DNA from: an uncultured Lachnospiraceae bacterium
GTDB lineage: Bacteria; Bacillota; Clostridia; Lachnospirales; Lachnospiraceae
Reading direction: 5' to 3'
Length of the DNA: 20,744 bases
NCBI GenBank assembly: GCA_910579425.1
Contig: CAJTVL010000063.1
Location: 1 to 20,744, forward strand
Every line of letters begins with the position of its first letter. Position 1 is the stretch's first letter. Shown here one piece after another: positions 15,047 through 20,744 of the stretch. The position numbers were made by a program, and so were the translations under genes. A model generated the notes under the pieces. It was not told the DNA's origin and made no database searches. It saw only the letters and a list, made by a program, of their open reading frames with translations.

Positions 15047-16385
15047 ACTGCAGGATACCAAAGTTTCCCCTGTAGAAAATAAAATGTCCCTTATGGAAAA
15101 GCTGGGGATCCTCTCGGACGCGGCGAAATATGATGTTTCCTGCTCCTCCAGCGGAGTGGGACGAAGGGGGGATGGGACCGGAATCGGAAATACCTTGAAA
15201 GCAGGGATCTGCCACAGCTTTGGGGCGGACGGAAGGTGTATTTCCCTGCTGAAAATTCTCTTTACCAATGAATGTATTTATGACTGTAAATATTGTATCA
15301 ACCGCAGATCCAATGATGTTCCCAGGGCCAGCTTTACGCCCGATGAGATCTGCGAGCTGACCATTCAGTTTTACAGGCGCAATTATATTGAAGGGCTGTT
15401 TTTGAGCTCGGGAATCCTCCAGAGCCCGGACTATACCATGGAACTGATTTGTGAGGCGGTGTACAAACTGCGGACTCTGCACCGTTTCCAGGGATATATT
15501 CATGTCAAGGCTATACCGGGGGCGGCTCCGGAGCTGGTGCAGCGCCTGGGGCTTCTGGCGGACCGTATGAGCGTCAACTTAGAACTCCCCACAGCGGAGG
15601 GGCTTAAGAATCTTGCACCCAACAAGCACCGCAAAAATATCCTGACTCCCATGCGGCAGATTCAGCAGGGGATCACCCAGAATAAAAACGAATTAACCGT
15701 CTATCGCCATGCGCCCTCCTTTGTCCCGGCGGGGCAGTCCACCCAGATGATTGTGGGCGCTACCCCGGAGAGCGACTATCAGATCATGACGGTGGCGGAG
15801 AATCTCTACCGGAAATTTGATTTAAAGAGAGTGTATTACTCCGCCTTTATCAGCGTTAATGAGGATAAGGACCTGCCGGCCCTTCCGGGAGGCCCGCCCC
15901 TGCTTCGGGAGCACAGGCTCTATCAGGCGGACTGGCTTTTGCGGTTTTACGGCTTTGAGGCACAGGAGCTTCTGAGCCGGGAGAAGCCCAATTTCAATGT
16001 GCTTTTGGATCCCAAAGCGGATTGGGCGCTGCGGCATTTAGAACAGTTCCCCGTAGAGATTAACAGGGCGGATTACCGGACGATTCTGCGGGTGCCCGGC
16101 ATCGGGGTCAAAAGCGCCCAGAGGATTGTGAGGGCCAGGCGGAGCGGCAGCCTGAATTTTGAGGATTTGAAGAAGATCGGCGTCACCTTGAAGCGGGCTC
16201 TTTATTTTATCACCTGCAGCGGCAGGATGATGTATCCCACCAAAATGGAGGAGGATTATATCACCCGGAATTTGATTGGGGAGAAGGAAAGGCTTCCTTT
16301 TGACAGGGACGGCATGACCTACCGGCAGCTTTCCCTTTTTGACGACCATCAGGAGCTTATGTGGCAGCAGGCGATCAACGGTTAG
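15036..16385 (+). CDS. Putative DNA modification/repair radical SAM protein (TIGR03916 family)
   Basis: A 449-residue radical SAM enzyme. The cluster-binding motif is C80-x3-C84-x2-C87 in NECIYDCKYCINR. The N-terminal region has the family pattern SDAAKYDVSCSSSG and GICHSFGADGRCISLLKILF. The middle holds IHVKAIPGAAPELVQRLG, LELPTAEGLKNLAPNK and SFVPAGQSTQMIVGAT. A helix-hairpin-helix near residues 340-370 (RVPGIGVKSAQRIV) suggests DNA binding. The family is known from comparative genomics to pair with a DUF4130 partner, which is the next gene here, but its reaction is not established. The ATG overlaps the rarA reading frame by 11 bases and has its own GGAGG site, indicating translational coupling and co-expression with replication-fork repair. 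Confidence 0.92.
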   Translation: MAFELQDTKVSPVENKMSLMEKLGILSDAAKYDVSCSSSGVGRRGDGTGIGNTLKAGICHSFGADGRCISLLKILFTNECIYDCKYCINRRSNDVPRASFTPDEICELTIQFYRRNYIEGLFLSSGILQSPDYTMELICEAVYKLRTLHRFQGYIHVKAIPGAAPELVQRLGLLADRMSVNLELPTAEGLKNLAPNKHRKNILTPMRQIQQGITQNKNELTVYRHAPSFVPAGQSTQMIVGATPESDYQIMTVAENLYRKFDLKRVYYSAFISVNEDKDLPALPGGPPLLREHRLYQADWLLRFYGFEAQELLSREKPNFNVLLDPKADWALRHLEQFPVEINRADYRTILRVPGIGVKSAQRIVRARRSGSLNFEDLKKIGVTLKRALYFITCSGRMMYPTKMEEDYITRNLIGEKERLPFDRDGMTYRQLSLFDDHQELMWQQAING

Positions 16386-16406
16386 AGAGCGGACAGGAGG
16401 CTGGAT

Positions 16407-17177
16407 TTGGAGGAATATTATCTGATCTGTGAGGATTCCCTGGAGGGAGTATTTACGGGGATTTATGACGCTTACTTAAAAAGAAAGCCCCATGCTCAGG
16501 TCCATTTGTGCGTGGGGCAGGAGGACAATTACCGGCTTTTTGCCGTTTATGAACCGTGTTTGCCGGATGAGACCAAGGCAGTCAAGGTGGCAAGAACCAT
16601 AGGCAGAGAGCTTGGAAGAGAGGCTTACATGGCGATCTGCCGCGCCCTGGCCTCGCCGGAGCCGGATAAGGGGGAAGCCGTCTACAAAATGGTAGTGACA
16701 GGCCTTTCCATGAAAAACAAAAAACAGGTGATGGGGAATCTGAAGGATCCCTTTATCCGCAGAGTGTTTGAGCTGGCCAGGTTCACTGCCAACGAGGCTC
16801 ATTATCATGTGGAGTTTTTGCGGTTTAAGGAGCTGGAGAACGGGATCCTCTATGCTCAGATGGGGCCCAAGAACAACGTGATCACTTTTGTCGTGCCTCA
16901 TTTTGCAGACAGGCTTCCTCTTGAAAACTTCGTCATCCATGATACCCTGCGGGAAATTTACGCTCTCCACCCTGCGAAAGGAGACTGGTATCTGGCGACG
17001 GGGAACGGCGGGGAAGCGCCGGGGGAAAATATGGTTTATTCCCGGGGGGAGGAGAAATACAGTGAACTGTTTACACACTTCTTTCATACCATAGCAATAA
17101 AAGAGCGCAGAAACTATGGACTGCAAAGGAATATGCTGCCTTTACGGTACCGCAAGTATATGACTGAATTTCAGTAA
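16407..17177 (+). CDS. TIGR03915 family DNA metabolism protein (DUF4130)
   Basis: A 256-residue soluble protein, the usual partner of the TIGR03916 radical SAM protein. It starts EYYLICEDSLEGVFTGIYDAYL and contains KVARTIGRELGREAY, the VELARFTANEAHYHVEFLRFKEL-type segment and a C-terminal PLRYRKYMTEF. The same domain is fused to a uracil-DNA glycosylase in other bacteria, which supports a role in repair of modified bases, although no catalytic residue can be assigned. The start is a TTG at 16407, six bases after an AGGAGG site at 16395-16400, and no better ATG is available upstream. It lies 21 bases after the radical SAM gene and so forms the third gene of the rarA operon. Confidence 0.9.
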   Translation: MEEYYLICEDSLEGVFTGIYDAYLKRKPHAQVHLCVGQEDNYRLFAVYEPCLPDETKAVKVARTIGRELGREAYMAICRALASPEPDKGEAVYKMVVTGLSMKNKKQVMGNLKDPFIRRVFELARFTANEAHYHVEFLRFKELENGILYAQMGPKNNVITFVVPHFADRLPLENFVIHDTLREIYALHPAKGDWYLATGNGGEAPGENMVYSRGEEKYSELFTHFFHTIAIKERRNYGLQRNMLPLRYRKYMTEFQ

Positions 17178-17319
17178 CAGGCAGGTTTTTCGGCGAAAAT
17201 GACAAAAATTCAGGGAAAATGAAGGTATATTGTTCCTTGCTTTTGGAAATAATTGTTTATATAAGCCAAATGCCTATGGCAGATATTCCTTGAGCCGGGA
17301 ATAGTGTAGTGCATATTGC

Positions 17320-17333
17320 TGAAAACGATTTCC
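17320..17333 (+). promoter_or_regulatory. cre-like (LacI/CcpA-type) operator 1
   Basis: TGAAAACGATTTCC matches 13 of 14 positions of the cre consensus TGWNANCGNTNWCA, with a central CG. It lies about 150 bases before the HPr-like gene. Confidence 0.5.
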
Positions 17334-17425
17334 ATCAGGAAAATCAAGGTTTGCAGCCCGGCGCGTTGTATGAAAAAAAGAACTTTACAGGAAAGAAATC
17401 AGGTGGTAACCTTTTTATAAATAGA

Positions 17426-17439
17426 AGAAAACGTTTTCT
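17426..17439 (+). promoter_or_regulatory. LacI/CcpA-type palindromic operator 2
   Basis: AGAAAACGTTTTCT is a perfect 14-base palindrome with the central CG of LacI-family operators. It matches 12 of 14 cre positions. It lies 5 bases after a -10-like TATAAA (17416-17421), where bound protein would block transcription, and its centre is 106 bases from operator 1. The rest of 17178-17472 shows no gene. Confidence 0.55.
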
Positions 17440-17472
17440 GACCTGTGACATGGAAAGGGAAAGGCGGTAATT

Positions 17473-17706
17473 ATGAAGCAGCGGCAAATTAAAATCAGAC
17501 TGAAATTAGAGGAAGTAAAGGATTTCGTGACGGTGGCCTCCAAATGTGATTTCGATGTGGACGTATTTTATAACAGATTCGTGGTGGATGCCAAGTCAAT
17601 TGTGGGAGTGCTGGGGCTTGATCTGAACCGCATTTTGACAGTGTCTTACAGCGGATATAATCCGGAATTTGAAAAAATGATTAATCGGCTGGCGAAAGCA
17701 GGCTGA
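17473..17706 (+). CDS. HPr-like (Crh-type) protein lacking the His-15 site
   Basis: A 77-residue protein with the length and strand/helix order of HPr, the phosphocarrier of the PTS. Where HPr has the His-15 motif GLHARP, this protein has LKLEEVKDFV, so it cannot accept phosphate from enzyme I. The Ser-46 regulatory region is kept (DAKSIVGVLGLDL, as in HPr NAKSIMGVMSLG). This is the arrangement of Crh in Bacillus, a regulatory cofactor of CcpA phosphorylated by HPr kinase. Two CcpA/LacI-type operator sequences lie upstream. The sequence around its ATG is GGAAAGGCGGTAATT. It appears to be a single gene. A regulatory rather than transport role is inferred. That Ser-46 is phosphorylated is not shown here. 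Confidence 0.75.
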   Translation: MKQRQIKIRLKLEEVKDFVTVASKCDFDVDVFYNRFVVDAKSIVGVLGLDLNRILTVSYSGYNPEFEKMINRLAKAG

Positions 17707-17712
17707 GAAGAG

Positions 17713-17729
17713 GGCAGGGCTCTCCTGCC
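17713..17729 (+). terminator. Hairpin after the HPr-like gene
   Basis: GGCAGG (17713-17718) pairs with CCTGCC (17724-17729) around a 5-base loop, 7 bases after the stop. The following U tract is weak (CCATTTG). Confidence 0.4.
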
Positions 17730-17808
17730 GCCATTTGTCGGGAAACGAGGGAACAGACCGCATGGAACTTGCCTCTGTAAGGTTAAAAGAGTATATAAGA
17801 ATTGATTG

Positions 17809-17847
17809 ACTCCCTGTGACGGATAGCGTACTATCTTTACAGGGAGT
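17809..17847 (+). terminator. Two-part stem-loop between the HPr-like and helicase genes
   Basis: ACTCCCTGT (17809-17817) pairs with ACAGGGAGT (17839-17847). An inner stem GATAG/CTATC (17822-17826 and 17831-17835) closes on a CGTA tetraloop. TTTGTGTTG follows, so it is terminator-like. Because it sits in the leader of the helicase gene, it could also act as an attenuator. Confidence 0.5.
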
Positions 17848-17883
17848 TTGTGTTGTCCCGCAAATTCCCATCCTGATTTGAGG

Positions 17884-17899
17884 GCCGCCTGACGGCGGC
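17884..17899 (+). promoter_or_regulatory. GC hairpin directly before the helicase start
   Basis: GCCGCC (17884-17889) and GGCGGC (17894-17899) form a perfect stem with a TGAC tetraloop, ending 3 bases before the first ATG. It covers the place where a ribosome binding site would lie, and no AGGAG is present. Confidence 0.4.
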
Positions 17900-17902
17900 A
17901 GA

Positions 17903-20281
17903 ATGGCGGTTAAGATGGAAATACGTATATCGGTCAGGAAGCTGGTTGAATTTATACTGCGTTCCGGGAATATAGACAACAGAAGAGTAACCTTCAGCGA
18001 GACTGCCATGCAGGAGGGCGGAAGGATTCACCGTATGCTCCAGCGGGGAATGGGGGCGGATTATCAGGCGGAGGTTTTCCTGCGATATGTCTATCCTGCC
18101 GGGGAGTATGATATTTACATTGAGGGAAGAGCGGACGGAATTATTACACAAGGAATTCAGAAGAAAACGGAAATCGTCACCATTGATGAGATCAAAGGAA
18201 CATACCGGGACATTGACAAAATGAAAGGCGCGGTTTCGGTACATCTGGCCCAGGCCAAATGCTATGCTTATATATACGGAAGAGAGCATGGACTTGCGCA
18301 GGTAAGAGTAAGGCTTACCTACTGCAATATAGATACGGAGAGAGTTCGGTATTTCCATTTCGAATATCCCATGGAAGAGCTTGCGGAATGGTTTGAAGAC
18401 ATGATCAGACAGTATCGGAAATGGGCGGATTTCCGGTTTGCGTGGCAAAAGCTCCGCACGGACTCCATCAAGGAGCTTTCCTTCCCCTTTCCCTACCGGA
18501 AAGGACAAAAGGAACTGGCCTCCTATGTTTATCAGACCATCTATCACAGAAGAAAGCTGTTTCTCGAGGCCCCAACCGGCGTTGGCAAAACCATATCCAC
18601 TCTTTTTCCGGCAGTCAAGGCTCTTGGAGAAAAATTGGTGCAGCGAATCTTTTATCTGACAGCCAAGACAATTACCAGAACCGTAGCGGAGGACGCTCTT
18701 GGGCTGATGCGGGAGAGAGGGCTTCGGTGCAAGTCCATCACATTGACTGCCAAGGACAAAATCTGCTTTATGGAAGAAACTGAGTGTAATCCGGACTACT
18801 GCCCTTATGCAAAAGGGCATTTTGATCGGATCAATGAGGCTGTTTATGAGTTGTTGACTCATGTGGACAATATCAACAGGGAGGTCATCGAAGACTGTGC
18901 AAGGCAGCACAGGGTCTGTCCCTTTGAACTGGGCCTGGACGTGAGTTTATTTGCGGATGTGGTAATCGGAGATTACAACTATCTGTTTGACCCGCATGTG
19001 TATCTGAAGCGCTTTTTCTCGGAAGGAGTGAAGGAAGAATATATTTTTCTCATAGACGAGGCGCACAATCTGGTTGACAGGGGACGGGAAATGTACAGCG
19101 CTCTCCTTCGGAAGGAGGATTTCCTTGTCCTGAAAAAAGCAGTGAAGGACTATGACGGCGGGATTTGTTATCAGCTTGACCAATGCAACAGAGAACTGCT
19201 GGAAATGAAACGTGAATGTGAGGATTATGTGTATCTTGACCGGGAGGAGGCGGAGCCCTTTGCAAATACTCTGATCAGGCTCCTGCGGACGATAGACAAG
19301 TATCTGGAGGAGCATGAGGACAGCCCTGTGAAAAAGGAGCTGCTGGAATTTTATTTCCAGGTTTCTCATTTTATGCTGATATTTGATAAGCTGGACAAGG
19401 CCTATGTCATCTACAATCAGTTGGAGCCGGACGGAGGCTTTTTCATGAAGCTGCTCTGCGTGGATCCTTCTAAAAATCTCCGGGAATGTATGGCCCGGGG
19501 AAGGAGCAGTATTTTATTTTCGGCTACGCTTCTGCCGATTCAGTATTACAAAAAACTGCTCGGGGCCTCCCCGGAGGATTATGAGGTGTACGCTCACTCG
19601 GTTTTTGATTCCCGCAGACAGGGATTGTTCATTGCAGAAGATGTAACCAGCAGATATACCAGAAGATCTGAGGAGGAGTATTTAAGCATAGCATCTTACA
19701 TCCACAGAGTTACTTCCCGGAGAGAAGGAAATTATATGATTTTTTTCCCTTCCCATGCCTTTATGCAAAAGGTCTGTGAGGTTTATGAGGATCACTACCT
19801 GGATCAGTCCCGGGAGGAATATCTGTTTCAGGAGGAAGCCATGGACGAGGAGTCCCGGGAGGCCTTTCTGGCGCAGTTTTCAGAGGGAAAGGGAAAGACC
19901 CTTCTGGGATTTTGTGTGCTGGGAGGTATTTTCAGTGAGGGAATCGATCTGAAAAAAGACAGATTAATCGGAGCCATCATTGTGGGGACAGGAATTCCCA
20001 TGGTCTGCAATGAACGTGAGATCTTGAAGGGTTATTTTGAAGAAAGAGGGGACTGCGGCTTTGATTATGCTTACCGCTACCCGGGGATGAACAAGGTGCT
20101 TCAGGCGGCAGGAAGGGTCATCAGGACGGCGGAGGATTTGGGGATTGTGGTGCTGCTGGACGAGAGGTTTTGTACTGCTCCCTATCTGAAAATGTTCCCA
20201 AGGGAGTGGACAGAGTATGAAAAGGTATCCCTGAGAAAGATTGAAAAAAGAGTGGAGCGGTTCTGGGATGAATGGCTCTGA
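17903..20281 (+). CDS. XPD/DinG-type Fe-S DNA helicase with N-terminal PD-(D/E)XK nuclease domain
   Basis: A 792-residue protein with two enzymes in one chain. Residues 1-190 carry RecB/Cas4-like nuclease motifs: E57 in AEVFLRYVY, GRADG with D78, DEIKG with E96 and K98, and QAKCYAY with Q117 and Y121. The rest is a superfamily 2 helicase: Walker A APTGVGKT (223-230), a cysteine cluster fit for a 4Fe-4S site (C288, C295, C300, C332, C339), DEAH at 385-388, and motif VI QAAGRVIRTAED near the C-terminus. XPD/DinG helicases unwind DNA 5' to 3'. The nuclease domain could trim or guide strands during repair or recombination. Two starts are possible, 17903 and 17915, both without a good ribosome binding site. 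It appears to be a single gene. Confidence 0.9.
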   Translation: MAVKMEIRISVRKLVEFILRSGNIDNRRVTFSETAMQEGGRIHRMLQRGMGADYQAEVFLRYVYPAGEYDIYIEGRADGIITQGIQKKTEIVTIDEIKGTYRDIDKMKGAVSVHLAQAKCYAYIYGREHGLAQVRVRLTYCNIDTERVRYFHFEYPMEELAEWFEDMIRQYRKWADFRFAWQKLRTDSIKELSFPFPYRKGQKELASYVYQTIYHRRKLFLEAPTGVGKTISTLFPAVKALGEKLVQRIFYLTAKTITRTVAEDALGLMRERGLRCKSITLTAKDKICFMEETECNPDYCPYAKGHFDRINEAVYELLTHVDNINREVIEDCARQHRVCPFELGLDVSLFADVVIGDYNYLFDPHVYLKRFFSEGVKEEYIFLIDEAHNLVDRGREMYSALLRKEDFLVLKKAVKDYDGGICYQLDQCNRELLEMKRECEDYVYLDREEAEPFANTLIRLLRTIDKYLEEHEDSPVKKELLEFYFQVSHFMLIFDKLDKAYVIYNQLEPDGGFFMKLLCVDPSKNLRECMARGRSSILFSATLLPIQYYKKLLGASPEDYEVYAHSVFDSRRQGLFIAEDVTSRYTRRSEEEYLSIASYIHRVTSRREGNYMIFFPSHAFMQKVCEVYEDHYLDQSREEYLFQEEAMDEESREAFLAQFSEGKGKTLLGFCVLGGIFSEGIDLKKDRLIGAIIVGTGIPMVCNEREILKGYFEERGDCGFDYAYRYPGMNKVLQAAGRVIRTAEDLGIVVLLDERFCTAPYLKMFPREWTEYEKVSLRKIEKRVERFWDEWL

Positions 20282-20303
20282 ACAGGAAAAATGTAAAAAG
20301 AGT

Positions 20304-20332
20304 GCAAAAAAGCTGTGGATAACTTTTTTTGC
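20304..20332 (+). terminator. Terminator-like A/T hairpin after the helicase gene
   Basis: GCAAAAAAG (20304-20312) pairs with CTTTTTTTGC (20323-20332) with one bulged T. The loop holds a DnaA box and a second T run (20334-20341) follows. Confidence 0.45.
20314..20322 (-). promoter_or_regulatory. DnaA box 1 (perfect)
   Basis: TGTGGATAA on the plus strand is the exact complement of the consensus TTATCCACA. Confidence 0.6.
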
Positions 20333-20344
20333 GCTTTTTTTGCG

Positions 20345-20353
20345 TGTGGATGA
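20345..20353 (-). promoter_or_regulatory. DnaA box 2 (one mismatch)
   Basis: TGTGGATGA on the plus strand differs at one position from the complement of TTATCCACA. It has the same orientation as the other boxes. Confidence 0.45.
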
Positions 20354-20357
20354 GCAG

Positions 20358-20376
20358 ATGAAGGACATACCTTCAT
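20358..20376 (+). terminator. Perfect 7-bp hairpin
   Basis: ATGAAGG (20358-20364) and CCTTCAT (20370-20376) enclose ACATA, followed by TTTACATTGTTTTT. It may be a second helicase-gene terminator. Confidence 0.4.
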
Positions 20377-20479
20377 TTTACATTGTTTTTGGCAGAAAAA
20401 TGGGATAAAACAAGGATAATTGTCAGATAATGAAGGATTTTGATAAAAATGACGTCGAGTTTGGCCGAAAAACATTTGT

Positions 20480-20497
20480 AATGACACTTGTGTCATT
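20480..20497 (+). repeat. Perfect inverted repeat touching a DnaA box
   Basis: AATGACAC (20480-20487) and GTGTCATT (20490-20497) flank two T. The right arm ends on the first base of DnaA box 3, so a protein bound here could compete with or assist DnaA. Confidence 0.6.
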
Positions 20498-20505
20498 GTG
20501 GATAA
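20497..20505 (-). promoter_or_regulatory. DnaA box 3 (perfect)
   Basis: TGTGGATAA on the plus strand is the exact complement of TTATCCACA. A weaker TGTGGAAAT follows at 20509-20517 with two mismatches. Confidence 0.6.
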
Positions 20506-20744
20506 CTTTGTGGAAATTGGGGATTTCTCGGTTTTTCCTCATTTTTTGCGTGTATGCTTTTGAGTACAAAACTGCAAGGCGGAGACTTCAAAATTGAAAA
20601 AATACTGAATCAGTCAATTGCAGAAAGCAAAAGAGAGGAGAAAGTTGACTGTTGTGGTCTAAATCGCCATCTTTTCGAATTATGTATACCCTAAAATCCC
20701 GGTAAAATTATAACAACAGCCTTACTCGGTTGGCGGTTCAACAT

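Larger units (their letters stand above)
20282..20744 (+). other. AT-rich non-coding end with DnaA boxes
   Basis: No convincing gene is present on either strand. This 463-base stretch holds two perfect DnaA boxes and one near-perfect one, several hairpins and a perfect arm palindrome. From the right edge the minus strand is open for at most 18 codons, too short to call. The perfect 11-base palindrome ACTGAATCAGT (20604-20614) is also present. The content is compatible with an origin-like or DnaA-regulated region, but the genes that usually mark oriC are not in view. Confidence 0.5.

Noticed and set aside
17837..18910. A 357-codon minus-strand open frame.
   Set aside because: It is antisense to the helicase N-terminal half, where nuclease and Walker motifs fix the coding strand.
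20282..20744. Calling this region oriC outright.
   Set aside because: DnaA boxes alone are not enough. dnaA, dnaN, rpmH and rnpA are not in the window, and the preceding helicase gene is not a usual oriC neighbour as far as I recall.
20691..20744. A minus-strand gene entering from the right edge.
   Set aside because: The longest frame open at the edge gives only about 17 residues before a stop, with no recognisable pattern.

Overview
The window looks like one assembled contig from a Gram-positive gut-type Clostridia, most likely Lachnospiraceae. This is inferred from the AGGAG-type ribosome binding sites, the DUF4869 protein, the class B sortase with a fibro-slime/SpaA surface protein, the Crh-like HPr, and the RarA / radical SAM / DUF4130 gene order. 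Bases 1-48 are not biological. They are an Illumina P7/TruSeq adapter tail with an 8-base index, so the left end is a contig edge.

Left part (49-1581): the start of a minus-strand nucleosidase/phosphorylase gene is cut by the adapter. Upstream of it lies a short C-terminal-looking remnant of another minus-strand gene. A plus-strand cassette follows: a DUF4869 protein, a small P-loop ATPase and a short third ORF that looks like the displaced tail of the ATPase gene. Next come single housekeeping genes (1718-5019): an AzgA-type NCS2 purine permease, a DUF362 protein and a TraX-family membrane protein.

Centre (5122-11850): a very large cell-wall surface protein locus. It encodes, in order, a signal peptide, eight canonical plus two degenerate Cys/His repeats, tandem Trp-containing repeat domains, a fibro-slime domain, two SpaA/Cna-B-like domains, an FctA-like pilin domain, an acidic linker and a PDTG sorting signal. 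A class B sortase follows at once. The surface gene is broken into three frames by a TGA stop at 6277, a one-base deletion near 6345 and a nine-G tract at 8306-8314. The G tract is the most interesting feature because it is a credible slipped-strand phase switch, although the two other lesions suggest decay of this allele.

Right part (11878-20281): a minus-strand acyl-glycerol-phosphate acyltransferase and a divergent AIM24-family gene are followed by a DNA-maintenance run. It consists of RarA, a radical SAM DNA repair-type protein overlapping it by 11 bases, and its usual DUF4130 partner. Then comes a small HPr-like protein that lacks the His-15 site but keeps the Ser-46 region. Two LacI/CcpA-type operator palindromes lie upstream of it. 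The last gene is an XPD/DinG-type iron-sulfur helicase with an N-terminal RecB/Cas4-like nuclease domain. The final 463 bases are AT-rich and non-coding, with two perfect and one near-perfect DnaA boxes in the same orientation.
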